Assembly: GCF_014192915.1 (NCBI RefSeq) | Contig: NZ_JACHYN010000005.1 | Coordinates: forward strand, 62,001-126,000 | Direction: 5' to 3' | Length of the DNA stretch: 64,000 nt | Source of the DNA: Azospirillum sp. OGB3 | GTDB lineage: Bacteria > Pseudomonadota > Alphaproteobacteria > Azospirillales > Azospirillaceae | Part shown: positions 50,014 to 59,212 of the stretch, one piece after another | How the letters are laid out: each line of letters starts with the position of its first letter | Numbering within the stretch: the first letter of the stretch is position 1 | Position numbers and translations under genes: made by a program | Notes under the pieces: model-generated | Database searches by the model: none | The model's input: only the letters and a program-made list of their open reading frames with translations | Told to the model about the DNA's origin: nothing

Positions 50014-51168
50014 ATGGGTGTGACCGCGCCGCTCAACATCGCCGAGGCCCGGCGGCGGGCGCGGTCCCGCCTGCCGCGTGGCCTGTTCGAGTACATCGAC
50101 CGCGGCACCGAGGACGAAACCGGCATCGCGACGAGCAAAACGGCGCTCGACGGCCTTGTCTTCAAGCCGCGCGTGCTGGTGGACGTGTCGAAACGCGACG
50201 CCGCCACCCGTCTGTTCGGGGTGGACCAGCCCATGCCGCTGGTCGTGGCACCCACCGCCGTGGCCGGGCTGGTCTGGTACGACGGCGAGGTGGAACTGGC
50301 CAAGGCCGCCGCCGCGGTCGGCATTCCCTTCTGCGTCTCCACCCAGTCCATCACCTCCGTCGAGCGGATCGCCGGGGAATCCGGGGCGCGGCTGTGGTTC
50401 CAGCTCTATGTCTGGCGCAGCCGTGAGCGCACCCGCGAACTGGTGCGGCGCGCCGAACGGGCCGGGGCGGAGGCCCTGGTCCTGACCGTGGACACGGCGG
50501 TGACGCCCAACCGCGAATACAACATCCGCAACGGCTTCGGCATTCCGATCAAGCCGTCGCTGCGCGCCGGGCTGGACTGTCTCGCCCACCCGCGCTGGTT
50601 CGCCGGGGTCTTCGCCAAGTATCTGCGCAACGGCGGCGTGCCGACCTACGCCCACTATCCCGACGAGTTCCGCACCGCGCTGGGCCGGGTCACCGTCGGG
50701 AACGAGATCGGCCTCGCCCAGGACGTGGGGTGGGACGACGTGCGGAGCTTGCGGGACGCCTGGAAGGGCAAGCTGATTTTGAAGGGCGTGCTGCGCGCCG
50801 ACGACGCGGAGAAGGCGGCCGACCTGGGGGTGGACGGAATCGTCGTGTCCAACCACGGCGCCCGCAACCTGGACCACGCCATTCACCCCGTGCGCTGTCT
50901 GGCGGACATCGCCGGGCGGGTCGGCGACCGCGTGACCGTCCTGGCCGACAGCGGGGTGCGGCGCGGCAGCCATGTCGCCGGCTATCTGGGCCTCGGAGCG
51001 CAGGGCGTGCTGCTCGGCCGTGCCGTTCTCTACGGGCTGGCCACCGACGGGGCGGCGGGTGCGCAGGCGGTGCTGGAGATGGTCCGGCGCGAGCTTTTGA
51101 CCACCATGGGATTCCTCGGCGCATCGACCGTTGCCGACATCACGGGGACGGTGGAACGGCCACGTTGA
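50014..51168 (+). CDS. FMN-dependent alpha-hydroxy-acid oxidase/dehydrogenase (LldD-like)
   Basis: About 384 aa from the ATG at 50014; a GTG at 50020 has better ribosome-site spacing, and the frame is open to 49900. TIM-barrel FMN enzyme: LPRGLFEYIDRGTEDE, PLVVAPTAVAGLVWYDGEVELAKAAAAVGIPFCVSTQS, LWFQLYVWRSRERTRELVRRAERAGAEALVLTVDT and DGIVVSNHGARNLDHA. The catalytic His and Arg are kept in SNHGARNLD, although the usual GGRQLD is altered. Members oxidise L-lactate, mandelate or glycolate. Paired with the GlcD-like enzyme it would let the cell use both enantiomers of one 2-hydroxy acid. Confidence 0.9.
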   Translation: MGVTAPLNIAEARRRARSRLPRGLFEYIDRGTEDETGIATSKTALDGLVFKPRVLVDVSKRDAATRLFGVDQPMPLVVAPTAVAGLVWYDGEVELAKAAAAVGIPFCVSTQSITSVERIAGESGARLWFQLYVWRSRERTRELVRRAERAGAEALVLTVDTAVTPNREYNIRNGFGIPIKPSLRAGLDCLAHPRWFAGVFAKYLRNGGVPTYAHYPDEFRTALGRVTVGNEIGLAQDVGWDDVRSLRDAWKGKLILKGVLRADDAEKAADLGVDGIVVSNHGARNLDHAIHPVRCLADIAGRVGDRVTVLADSGVRRGSHVAGYLGLGAQGVLLGRAVLYGLATDGAAGAQAVLEMVRRELLTTMGFLGASTVADITGTVERPR

Positions 51169-51555
51169 CGTGTACTGATCGGCCGTTTTTATCGTATCGT
51201 ACTTTTTTGTCCATGATACGATTTGTTGTTGCAGCGAAGTGAAAAATGATGTGACATCTTGGACATCGGATGTGAACGGGGCCAGTCCGAAGGTCCCATA
51301 AGCGACGCTTCCATCGCTCCGTTCACTCCGGCACCGCCCAGCATGGTGGTGAGACGCGTCACGCAGGGTGTGGGTTCAGGCACGGATTTCCGGCGGTGCG
51401 CCGGTCTTTGTCGATTTCATCGAACTCTTTTCATCGCGCGTTTTTCCGATCGTCCCAATCCGGCTTCCCGCATCGCGGGGGCAAGGCCGCCCTGCGGCCG
51501 CACCGCACCGCCACGCCGCGATTCAAACGCCACGCTCAAGAAATCCGAGGACCCC
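51169..51555. promoter_or_regulatory. 387-bp gene-free region with operator-like repeat
   Basis: No convincing gene is seen. The first 90 bp are AT-rich, unlike the flanks, and contain ATCGTATC (51191-51198) and GATACGAT (51215-51222), a perfect 8-bp inverted repeat around a T-rich spacer. This could be a terminator for the upstream gene or an operator for the DapA-ABC operon. The remaining 300 bp are ordinary GC-rich leader ending at the ribosome-binding site of the next gene. Confidence 0.5.
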
Positions 51556-52455
51556 ATGGCACTCACCCATTCGGAGATCAGCGGCCTGTTCAGCGCCATC
51601 GTCACGCCGCTGACGGTCGACGGTTCCGTCGACGTCGCCGGCCTGAAGCGGCTGGTGCGCCACCAGCTCGATGCCGGGGCATCCGGCGTCGTGCCGATCG
51701 GCGGCACCGGCGAGTATCCCGCCCTGTCGCGGGACGAGCGCAAGCGCGTCGTCGCCGCCTGCGTGGAGGAGGCCGGCGGCAAGCCGGTGATACCCGGCGT
51801 GCTGTCCACCGGCTTCCAGGACGCGGTCGAGGCGGGGCGCGACTTCGCCACCGCCGGGGCCGCCGCGGTGATGACCGTCACCCCCTATTACGCCGCCGGC
51901 ACCCAGGAAGGCATGCGCGCCTATTTCCGCGCCTACCGCGACGCGGTGGACGTGCCGGTCATGCTGTACCAGATCCCGCGCCGCACCACCGTGGCGGTCA
52001 CCGCCGAGGGCGTGCAGGCGATGGCCGAGGACGGCTCCATCATCGGCATGAAGTTCTCCTCCTACGACATGCCGGAATTCATCAAGACGATGAAGTACGC
52101 CGGCGACAAGATCTCGGTGCTGAGCGGCGAGGAGCCGCTGTTCGCCACCCACGTCGCGCTGGGCGCGCGGGGTGGCGTGCTGGCCTCGGCGACCATCTAC
52201 CCGAAGATCTGGCTGCGCATCTTCGAGCTGGCGCGCGCCGGCAAGCTGAACGAGGCGCTGGCCGAGCAGACCCAAATCGACCCGGTGGTGAATTCCATCT
52301 TCCTGGAAACCAACCCCGGCCCGCTGAAGGCCTTCATGGCGATGGCCGGCATGCCGGTCGGCGGGGTGCGCCTGCCGCTGACCGCGCCGACCAATGAGAC
52401 CACCGAGAAGCTCCAGGCCGTCGCCCGGCACGCGCGCGACATCGCGCTCGCCTGA
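51556..52455 (+). CDS. DapA/N-acetylneuraminate lyase-family protein
   Basis: 299 aa from the ATG at 51556 (GAGG upstream). A class I aldolase-type barrel: GLFSAIVTPLTVDGSVD start, GTGEYPALSRDERKRVV (substrate-binding GTG-E variant of the family's GTTGE), MTVTPYYAAGTQEGM, the catalytic tyrosine in MLYQIPRRT (about residue 138) and the Schiff-base lysine in IIGMKFSSYD (about 166). Family activities include dihydrodipicolinate synthase, deaminating and keto-acid lyases. As it heads an amino-acid ABC operon, a catabolic lyase or deaminase is more likely than lysine synthesis. Confidence 0.88.
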   Translation: MALTHSEISGLFSAIVTPLTVDGSVDVAGLKRLVRHQLDAGASGVVPIGGTGEYPALSRDERKRVVAACVEEAGGKPVIPGVLSTGFQDAVEAGRDFATAGAAAVMTVTPYYAAGTQEGMRAYFRAYRDAVDVPVMLYQIPRRTTVAVTAEGVQAMAEDGSIIGMKFSSYDMPEFIKTMKYAGDKISVLSGEEPLFATHVALGARGGVLASATIYPKIWLRIFELARAGKLNEALAEQTQIDPVVNSIFLETNPGPLKAFMAMAGMPVGGVRLPLTAPTNETTEKLQAVARHARDIALA

Positions 52456-52611
52456 CGGCCGAGGGAACACTCCGGGCGCCTCGGTTTCCCCCGGGCCGCC
52501 CCAACAACGCGAAGCCGCGGCGGCGGCCGGTCAACGAACACGGAACGGCCTGAACACACACGTCACGACACATCCGGTCGGACAGCCCGACGGACCACAA
52601 GGGAGACGGAC

Positions 52612-53466
52612 ATGGTGAATCGCAGGGAACTGGCTGGGTTTCTGGGCGCCGGCGCGGCGGTCGGGGCGTTCGGGGCCACCATGGCGGCGGGCATCGCCCC
52701 GGCGGCGGCGCAGGAGGGCGGCAGCTCCTTCGACCGGGTCCTGAAGGCCAAGAAGCTGCGCATCGGCGGTGTGGCGACCGGCGCCCCCTGGATCATGAAG
52801 GACCAGACGACCGGCCAGTGGTCGGGCCAGTTCTGGGACATCGGCTCGGCGCTCGCCGCCGACATGGACGTCGGCATCGAGGTGGTCGAGACCACCTGGG
52901 GCAACGCCATCCTCGACCTCCAGGCCAACAAGATCGACGTCATGTTCGGCATGAACCCGACGCCGAAACGCGCCCTGGCCGTCGACTTCACGGTCCCGGT
53001 CTACAACAGCGCCCTGGTCGTCATCGCCAAGCCGGGCTTCGAGCCGAAGAGCTGGGCCGACATGAACAAGCCGGAGGTGAAGATCGCGGTGGACGTCGGC
53101 TCCGCCCACGACCAGGTGGCCAGCCGCCTCTGCCCGAACGCCCAGCTCATCCGCTTCAAGTCGCTGGACGAGGCGACGCTGGCCGTGCGCAGTGGCCGGG
53201 CCGACGCCCAGTCGATCTTCTGGATGGGCGGCGTGCGCGCGGTGAAGCGCGACCCGTCGCTGGGCAAGGTGATCGTGCCGCGCCCGGTCTTCGGCTCCAC
53301 CTCCAACGCGGCGGTGCGGCGCGAGACGGACAAGACCCTGCGCGACTTCGTGAACACCTGGATCGTCTACGCCCAGGGCCTGGGCCTGATCCGCGAGGCG
53401 GTGGTGAACAGCCTTGCCAAGGTGGACATCGCCATGAGCGACATCCCGGAAGGCATCACTTTTTAA
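52612..53466 (+). CDS. Polar amino-acid ABC transporter substrate-binding protein
   Basis: 284 aa, SBP_bac_3 family. The leader [32 protein letters not shown] has a twin-arginine flavour. The mature domain begins [41 protein letters not shown] and includes [36 protein letters not shown], characteristic of polar amino-acid or opine binding proteins. Followed by one permease and one ATPase; AAGGGAGA precedes the ATG. Confidence 0.93.
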   Translation: MVNRRELAGFLGAGAAVGAFGATMAAGIAPAAAQEGGSSFDRVLKAKKLRIGGVATGAPWIMKDQTTGQWSGQFWDIGSALAADMDVGIEVVETTWGNAILDLQANKIDVMFGMNPTPKRALAVDFTVPVYNSALVVIAKPGFEPKSWADMNKPEVKIAVDVGSAHDQVASRLCPNAQLIRFKSLDEATLAVRSGRADAQSIFWMGGVRAVKRDPSLGKVIVPRPVFGSTSNAAVRRETDKTLRDFVNTWIVYAQGLGLIREAVVNSLAKVDIAMSDIPEGITF

Positions 53467-53559
53467 AGGCCCCCCGACGGACCTGGGTTCCGATGACGCA
53501 CGGCGGCCGGCCCCACCGGGGTTCGGCCGCCGTTCCGAAGTTTTGCAAGCAGGCCCGCC

Positions 53560-54222
53560 ATGTACACCTTCAACTTCGAGATGCTCTGGGGATACCGCTG
53601 GCTGTTCCTGAATGGCACGCTGGTCACCATCGGCCTGACGGCCGCCGTCGTCGTGCTGGGCCTGCTGCTCGGGCTGGTCGGCGGGCTGGCCCAGCTCTCG
53701 CGCTTCGCGGTGCTGCGCTGGATCTCCTGGGCCTACATCGAGCTGTTCCGCTGCACGCCGCTGCTGGTGCAGCTTCTGTGGTTCTACTACGCGCTGCCGA
53801 TGCTGACCGGCATCCAGATCGACGCGATCACGGCCTCCGTCCTCACCCTGTCGCTCTACGGCGGGTCCTTCTACGCGGAGGTGATCCGCGGCGGCGTGGT
53901 CTCCATCGAGGCCGGCCAGACGGAGGCCGGACTGGCGCTCGGCCTGACGCCGGCCAAGGTGATGCGGCGCATCGTGCTGCCCCAGGCGATCAAGCGCATG
54001 ATCCCGCCGCTGATGAACCAGTCGATCATCCAGTTCAAGAACACCTCGCTGGTCTCGGTGGTGGCAGTGCCCGACCTTCTCTACCAGGGGCAGGTCGCCG
54101 CGACGGACACCTTCCGTCCGCTGGAGGTCTACACGATCGTCGCGCTGATCTACTTCGTCGTGCTGGTCCCCCTGACGGCCATCGTGAAGCGGGGCGAGAA
54201 GCAGCTCCAGACGGGTCATTGA
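53560..54222 (+). CDS. Polar amino-acid ABC transporter permease
   Basis: 220 aa with about five TM segments, His/Glu/Gln/Arg/opine family. The EAA loop is [38 protein letters not shown], and [18 protein letters not shown] is typical of the family. It is the only permease in this operon, so it probably works as a homodimer. Confidence 0.93.
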   Translation: MYTFNFEMLWGYRWLFLNGTLVTIGLTAAVVVLGLLLGLVGGLAQLSRFAVLRWISWAYIELFRCTPLLVQLLWFYYALPMLTGIQIDAITASVLTLSLYGGSFYAEVIRGGVVSIEAGQTEAGLALGLTPAKVMRRIVLPQAIKRMIPPLMNQSIIQFKNTSLVSVVAVPDLLYQGQVAATDTFRPLEVYTIVALIYFVVLVPLTAIVKRGEKQLQTGH

Positions 54223-54275
54223 AGGTTCCGGTCATTAAAGGTCACCCGGCGATCCAACGCGAGAGGCCCCTTTCC

Positions 54276-55040
54276 ATGAACATCCCCAAGATCGAAGTCG
54301 CCGGGCTGAGGAAGCAGTTCGGCGAGCTGGTCGTCCTGCGCGACATCAACCTGACGGTGGAACCCGGCGCCGTCGTGGCGCTGATCGGCCCCTCGGGGTC
54401 GGGCAAGTCCACGCTGCTGCGCTGCCTGAACCTGCTGGTGGTGCCGAACGGCGGCCGGGTCCGCATCGGCGGCGACGCCTTCGACTTCGAGACGGGCAAG
54501 GCGCTGCCCCGGCCCAAGGCGCAGGCCAAGTTCCGTTCCAACACCGGCATGGTGTTCCAGCACTTCAACCTGTTCCCGCACATGACGGTGCTGGGCAACG
54601 TGATGGAGGGGCCGGTCTCCGCCAAGAACATGCCGAAGGCGCAGGCCGAGGCCATCGGGCGCCGGCTGCTCGCCAAGGTCGGGCTGGCCGACAAGGCCGA
54701 CGCCTACCCGGACCGGCTGTCCGGCGGGCAGAAGCAGCGCGTCGCCATCGCCCGCGCGCTGGCCATGGAGCCGGAGGTGATGCTGTTCGACGAGGCAACC
54801 TCTGCCCTCGACCCGGAGCTGGTGTCGGAGGTGCTGGGGGTGATGCGCGACCTCGCCGCCGAGGGCATGACGATGATCATCGTCACCCACGAGATCGCCT
54901 TCGCCCGCGAGGTCGCCGACCGTGTGATCTTCATGCGCGACGGCGTGATCGTGGAGGAGGGGCCGGCGCGTGACGTCATCGACCGGCCGCAGCAGGAGGC
55001 CACCCGCGCCTTCCTCAGCCACTTCCACACCCGCGGTTGA
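54276..55040 (+). CDS. Polar amino-acid ABC transporter ATPase
   Basis: 254 aa from the ATG at 54276 (GAGAGG upstream). Walker [16 protein letters not shown] (about residues 37-51), Q-loop [12 protein letters not shown], signature [17 protein letters not shown], Walker [15 protein letters not shown] and H-loop VTHEIAFA. A HisP/GlnQ-type subunit. It completes the importer with the two upstream genes and ends 19 bp before the convergent lysR gene. Confidence 0.94.
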   Translation: MNIPKIEVAGLRKQFGELVVLRDINLTVEPGAVVALIGPSGSGKSTLLRCLNLLVVPNGGRVRIGGDAFDFETGKALPRPKAQAKFRSNTGMVFQHFNLFPHMTVLGNVMEGPVSAKNMPKAQAEAIGRRLLAKVGLADKADAYPDRLSGGQKQRVAIARALAMEPEVMLFDEATSALDPELVSEVLGVMRDLAAEGMTMIIVTHEIAFAREVADRVIFMRDGVIVEEGPARDVIDRPQQEATRAFLSHFHTRG

Positions 55041-55059
55041 ATCCGGGGCTGATCCGGAC

Positions 55060-55965
55060 TCACTCCGGCTCGGGCAGGCGGAAGGTGGCGACGGCGTCGC
55101 GGAACTCCCCCAGGAAATCCTGCGCGAGGGTGGACAGCGACCGCTGCGCCGAATGCAGCACGGCCATTTCGAAGGTGATGGCCGGCTCGAAGGGGCGGAT
55201 GGCGACGCCGCGCCCGGCATACTCCTGCGCCGTGAAGGGATCGACGATGGAGATCCCCGCCCCGGCGGCGACCATGGCGCAGGCGATCATGGTGAGCTGG
55301 GTTTCCACCCGCGTGGACCGGGCGACGCCGTGCTCGGCGAACATCGCGTCGATGGAATAGCGCATCAGCGTGGCGGCGCCGAGCGCGATGAAGGCCTCGC
55401 CCGCGAAGTCCTCCGGGACCAGCCGCTTGCGCGCGGCCAGGGGATGGTCGCTCGGCACCACGGCGACCGCCCGCACCCGCGGCATCCGCTCGCACAGCAC
55501 CGTCGCGTGCTCCACCGCCGACTGGCCGAAGCCCAGCTCGCACTGGCCGGCGGCCACCCAATCCAGCACCTGCGGGGAACTGCTGCCCCACAGCGACACG
55601 TCCACCCGCGGCCGCTCCTCAAGGAAGCGGGCGACGAAGCGCGGCAGGAAGCCGATGGCCATCGCCGGCATGGCGGCCACCCGCAGCGTGCCCGCCCGCC
55701 GCTCCTGGAGGTCGCGCGCCGCCTGCTCGATCCGCTCCAGCCCGACGAAGGAGCGCTCCACCTCCTGGTACAGCGACATCGCCTCGCTGGTCGGCGCGAT
55801 GCGCGAGCCGCGCCGCTCGAACAGCGTCAGCTTCAGCGCGTATTGCAGGTCGGCGATCAGGCGGCTGACCGCCGGCTGGGAGATGTTCAGAAGCTCCGCC
55901 GCCGCGGTGATTCCGCCGCTCAGCATGACGGCGCGGAACGCCTCGATCTGGCGGGGATTGAGCAT
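55060..55965 (-). CDS. LysR-family transcriptional regulator
   Basis: About 301 aa from the ATG at 55965 (MLNPRQIEAFRAVMLSGGITAAAELLNISQPAVSRLIADLQ, winged HTH at 1-60). The C-terminal periplasmic-binding-like co-inducer domain spans about 90-295. Similar to regulators such as NocR/OccR, which respond to opines, in having QIEAFRAVMLSGGITAAAELL; this likeness is suggestive only. Divergent from the PotF-like binding protein at 56126 and convergent with the amino-acid ABC operon, so it may control either or both. Confidence 0.9.
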   Translation of the reverse strand: MLNPRQIEAFRAVMLSGGITAAAELLNISQPAVSRLIADLQYALKLTLFERRGSRIAPTSEAMSLYQEVERSFVGLERIEQAARDLQERRAGTLRVAAMPAMAIGFLPRFVARFLEERPRVDVSLWGSSSPQVLDWVAAGQCELGFGQSAVEHATVLCERMPRVRAVAVVPSDHPLAARKRLVPEDFAGEAFIALGAATLMRYSIDAMFAEHGVARSTRVETQLTMIACAMVAAGAGISIVDPFTAQEYAGRGVAIRPFEPAITFEMAVLHSAQRSLSTLAQDFLGEFRDAVATFRLPEPE

Positions 55966-56002
55966 TCGGGGGCGGTCCAAACGTGGCGGATGCGTTGCAG
56001 CA

Positions 56003-56020
56003 TAACATTTGTTTATAGAC
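56003..56020. promoter_or_regulatory. Possible LysR binding site
   Basis: The AT-rich block around 56003-56020 (CATAACATTTGTTTATAG) contains an imperfect dyad ATAA-N7-TTAT that satisfies the T-N11-A LysR motif. It lies 40 bp from the lysR start and about 105 bp from the divergent binding-protein gene. Confidence 0.4.
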
Positions 56021-56125
56021 ACCGCCAACAATTCGATTTGACGATTATGCCAGCGGGGCGCGACGCTTCGGGGGTGCGACAAAACGCGCACCGCTGGGAA
56101 ACGAACCAGAACAGGAGAGGGACAG

Positions 56126-57160
56126 ATGCGAGCGTTGGTGTACGGCCTGATGGCAACCGCCGCCCTGGGATGCGGTGTCGCGCAGGCGCAGCAGAAGACC
56201 CTGTATGTCGCCGCCTACGGCGGGTCCTTCGAGCAAACGATGCGCAAGGACATCATCCCGGCCTTCGAGAGCAAGACGGGCGTGAAGGTCGAGTATGTCG
56301 CCGGCAATTCCACCGACAACCTCGCCAAGCTCCAGGCCCAGAAGGGCAACCAGCAGATCGACGTGGTGATCCTGGACGACGGTCCGATGTACCAGGCGGT
56401 GGCGCTGGGCTTCTGCACCGACATCGCCAAGGCGCCGGTCTACGACGACCTCTACGATCTGGCGAAGATCCCCTCGGGCAAGGCGGTCAGCGTCGGCGCG
56501 GTCGGCACCGGCATCGTCTACAACAAGAAGGTCTTCGACGAGAACGGCTGGGCCGCCCCCGCCTCCTGGAAGGACATCGAGGACGCCAAGTTCCGCAAGA
56601 AGCTGGTCGTCCCGCCGATCAACAACAGCTACGGCCTGCACGCGCTGGTGATGATGGCGCGGCTCGACGGCGGCGGCGAGAAGTCCATCGATCCCGGCTT
56701 CAAGGCCTTCAAGGACAAGGTGAACCCGAACGTGCTCGCCTACGAGCCGTCGCCGGGCAAGATGACCGAGCTGTTCCAGAGCGGGCAGGCCACCGTCGCC
56801 GTCTGGGGCTCGGGCCGCGCCAAGGCGCTGGCCGACACCGGCTTCCCCGCCGCCTTCGTCTACCCGAAGGAGGGCGGCGTCGTGCTCGCCTCGGCGGCCT
56901 GCGCCATCACCGGCAGCAAGCAGGCGGAGGCGGCCCAGCAGTTCATCCAGCACATGCTGTCGCCCGAGGTGCAGACCGTGATGGCGACCGGCGCCGGCTT
57001 CGGCCCGGTCAACAAGACCGTCACCCTGACCGCCGACCAGCAGGTGGGCATCCCCTATGGCCCCGAGCAGATGGGCAAGCTGCTGGTGGTGGACTGGGAC
57101 ACCATCAACGCCAACCGCGAGGCCTGGAACAAGCGCTGGACCCGCGAGATCGAGCGCTGA
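56126..57160 (+). CDS. PotD/PotF-like ABC transporter substrate-binding protein
   Basis: 344 aa. A signal peptide ends at VAQAQQ (about residue 22). The mature domain runs KTLYVAAYGGSFEQTMRKDIIPAFESKTGVKVEYVAGNSTDNLAKLQAQKGNQQIDVVILDDG with VSVGAVGTGIVYNKKVFDENGWAAPASWKDIED, the spermidine/putrescine-type (SBP_bac_6/8) fold. AGGAGAGG precedes the ATG. It heads a transporter operon with ATPase and two permeases, followed directly by flavoenzyme genes, so the ligand is probably an amine or amino-acid derivative oxidised by them. Confidence 0.92.
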   Translation: MRALVYGLMATAALGCGVAQAQQKTLYVAAYGGSFEQTMRKDIIPAFESKTGVKVEYVAGNSTDNLAKLQAQKGNQQIDVVILDDGPMYQAVALGFCTDIAKAPVYDDLYDLAKIPSGKAVSVGAVGTGIVYNKKVFDENGWAAPASWKDIEDAKFRKKLVVPPINNSYGLHALVMMARLDGGGEKSIDPGFKAFKDKVNPNVLAYEPSPGKMTELFQSGQATVAVWGSGRAKALADTGFPAAFVYPKEGGVVLASAACAITGSKQAEAAQQFIQHMLSPEVQTVMATGAGFGPVNKTVTLTADQQVGIPYGPEQMGKLLVVDWDTINANREAWNKRWTREIER

Positions 57161-57227
57161 CCGCCGCTTCCGGCCCGCACCCGCGGCGGGCCGGAGTTTT
57201 CCAGGCTTCTTGGTGGGAGACGACGCC

Positions 57228-58271
57228 ATGCCTTACCTAGTCCTCGATCGGCTGACCAAGCGGTTCGGCCCCTGGGTCGCCGTCGACAACATGTCCCTGA
57301 CGGTGGAGAAGGGGGAGCTGGTCTCGCTGCTCGGCCCGTCGGGCTGCGGCAAGACCACGACGCTCCAGATGATCGCCGGCTTCCTCGATCCCAGCGCGGG
57401 GCGCGTCACGCTGGACGGCGCCGACCTGCTGGCGAAGAAGCCCAACGAGCGCGGGCTCGGCATCGTCTTCCAGAGCTACGCCCTGTTCCCGCACATGACG
57501 GCGGCCGAGAACGTCGCCTTCGGTCTGGAGATGCGCGGCATCCCGCGCGCCGACCGCGACCGGATGGTCCGCGACGCGCTCCAGCTCGTCGGGCTGGGGG
57601 CTTTCGGCGACCGCTACCCGCGGCGCATGTCCGGCGGCCAGCAGCAGCGCGTGGCGCTGGCCCGCGCCATGGTCATCAAGCCGAGCCTGCTGCTGCTCGA
57701 CGAGCCGTTGTCCAACCTCGACGCCAAGATGCGCGAGGAGATGCAGATCGAGCTGCGACGCATCCAGCGCAGCGTCGGCACCACCATGATCCTCGTCACC
57801 CACGACCAGGCGGAGGCGATGGCCCTGTCCGACCGGGTGGTCATCATGAACAAGGGCCGGGTCGAGCAGGTCGCCGCCCCGCAGGACGCCTACGACAACC
57901 CGGCCAGCGCCTTCGTCGCCAACTTCCTCGGCCGCACCAACCTGCTCCAGGGCACGGTGCGCCGCGACGGCGCCGGGCGGCGGATCGACGTGGCCGGCAC
58001 GGCGTGGCCGGTCGCGGCGGAGGTGCCGGACGGCCCCGGCCTGCTGACCGTGCGGCCGGAGAAGGTCCGCTTCGTGGACGGCGCCGGCGTGCCGGGTCTC
58101 GTCCGGGCGCGGGTCTTCCAGGGCACCCAATGGCTGTTCGAAATCCGCACGGAGGCCGGCGACCTGACGGTGATCCGCCAGCACGACGGCCAGACCCTGC
58201 CGGCGGAGAACGAGCCGGTCATGCTCGGCTGGCGGGCGGAGGACATGCGCGTGATGGCGGGTGAGGCATGA
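57228..58271 (+). CDS. PotA-like ABC transporter ATPase
   Basis: 347 aa. Walker A GPSGCGKTTTLQMIAGF, Q-loop VFQSYALFPHMTAAENVAFGLEMRGI, signature MSGGQQQRVALARAMV, Walker B LLLLDEPLSNLDAKMRE and H-loop VTHDQAEAM lie in the first 240 residues. The rest is a TOBE regulatory domain (FLGRTNLLQGTV, GLLTVRPEKVRFVDG). Its stop overlaps the next start (ATGA). Confidence 0.94.
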   Translation: MPYLVLDRLTKRFGPWVAVDNMSLTVEKGELVSLLGPSGCGKTTTLQMIAGFLDPSAGRVTLDGADLLAKKPNERGLGIVFQSYALFPHMTAAENVAFGLEMRGIPRADRDRMVRDALQLVGLGAFGDRYPRRMSGGQQQRVALARAMVIKPSLLLLDEPLSNLDAKMREEMQIELRRIQRSVGTTMILVTHDQAEAMALSDRVVIMNKGRVEQVAAPQDAYDNPASAFVANFLGRTNLLQGTVRRDGAGRRIDVAGTAWPVAAEVPDGPGLLTVRPEKVRFVDGAGVPGLVRARVFQGTQWLFEIRTEAGDLTVIRQHDGQTLPAENEPVMLGWRAEDMRVMAGEA

Positions 58272-59212
58272 CCGCCGTGGACGCCCATAAATCCCTGGCC
58301 AAATCCCTCATCGACTCTCCAGACACGGCAGCCGATTCCGCCCCGCCGCCGCGGCCGGAGCGCCGCCCGCTGGCGCCCTATCTGCTCAGCCTGCCGGCGC
58401 TGGCGCTGTTCGCCGTGCTGCTGCTGGTGCCGCTGGTCATGACCGGCCTCTTGTCGCTGAACAGCTTCGGATTCTACACGGGCATCCAGGACGTCTGGCA
58501 GCTCGGCAACTACATCGACATCGTCACCGACGACTATTTCCACGAGATCTTCCTGCGCACCTTCCGCATCGCCGTGGTGGTGACCCTGCTCTGCGCCGTG
58601 CTCGGCGCGCCGGAGGCCTACATCCTGCGCCGGATGCGGTCTCCCTGGCGCGGCCTGTGCCTGCTGATCGTGCTGGGGCCGCTGCTGATCTCGGTGGTGT
58701 CGCGCACGCTCGGCTGGGCGCTGCTGTTCGGCTCCACCGGCATCATCAACACGGCGCTGATGGCGGTCGGGCTGATCGCGACGCCGATCGAGTTCATGTA
58801 CACGGAGACCGGCGTCATCATCGCGCTGACCCATGTTCTTGTGCCCTTCATGGTGCTGTCGGTCTGGGCGTCGCTGCAGCGGCTCGACCCGCAGGTCGAG
58901 AACGCGGCGCTGTCGCTGGGGGCCAAGCCCTTCACCGTGCTGCGCCGGGTGGTTCTGCCGCAGGTGGTGCCGGGCATCCTGTCGGGCTCGATCATCGTCT
59001 TCGCGCTGGCCGCCAGCGCCTTCGCCACCCCGGCGATCATCGGCGGGCGGCGGCTGAAGGTGGCGGCGACGCTGGCCTACGACGAGTTCCTGAACACGCT
59101 CAACTGGCCGCTGGGCGCCGCCATCGCGATGCTTCTGCTGCTCGCCAACATCGTGATCATCGTCGGCTGCAACCGGCTGGTCGAACGTCGCTACAAGCAG
59201 GTGTTCGAATGA
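58268..59212 (+). CDS. PotB-like ABC transporter permease
   Basis: 314 aa with six TM segments and an unusually polar 40-residue N-terminal tail. The EAA motif is LDPQVENAALSLGAKPFTVLRRVVLPQVVPGILSGSIIVF. Overlaps both neighbours by 4 bp. With the next permease it forms the heterodimeric channel of a polyamine-type importer. Confidence 0.93.
   Translation: MTAVDAHKSLAKSLIDSPDTAADSAPPPRPERRPLAPYLLSLPALALFAVLLLVPLVMTGLLSLNSFGFYTGIQDVWQLGNYIDIVTDDYFHEIFLRTFRIAVVVTLLCAVLGAPEAYILRRMRSPWRGLCLLIVLGPLLISVVSRTLGWALLFGSTGIINTALMAVGLIATPIEFMYTETGVIIALTHVLVPFMVLSVWASLQRLDPQVENAALSLGAKPFTVLRRVVLPQVVPGILSGSIIVFALAASAFATPAIIGGRRLKVAATLAYDEFLNTLNWPLGAAIAMLLLLANIVIIVGCNRLVERRYKQVFE

Noticed and set aside
51556..52455. 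Biosynthetic dapA or hydroxyproline-pathway deaminase
   Set aside because: The catalytic Tyr and Lys fit the whole superfamily; the sequence did not match the hydroxyproline deaminase pattern I recall, and the operon context is transport/catabolism.
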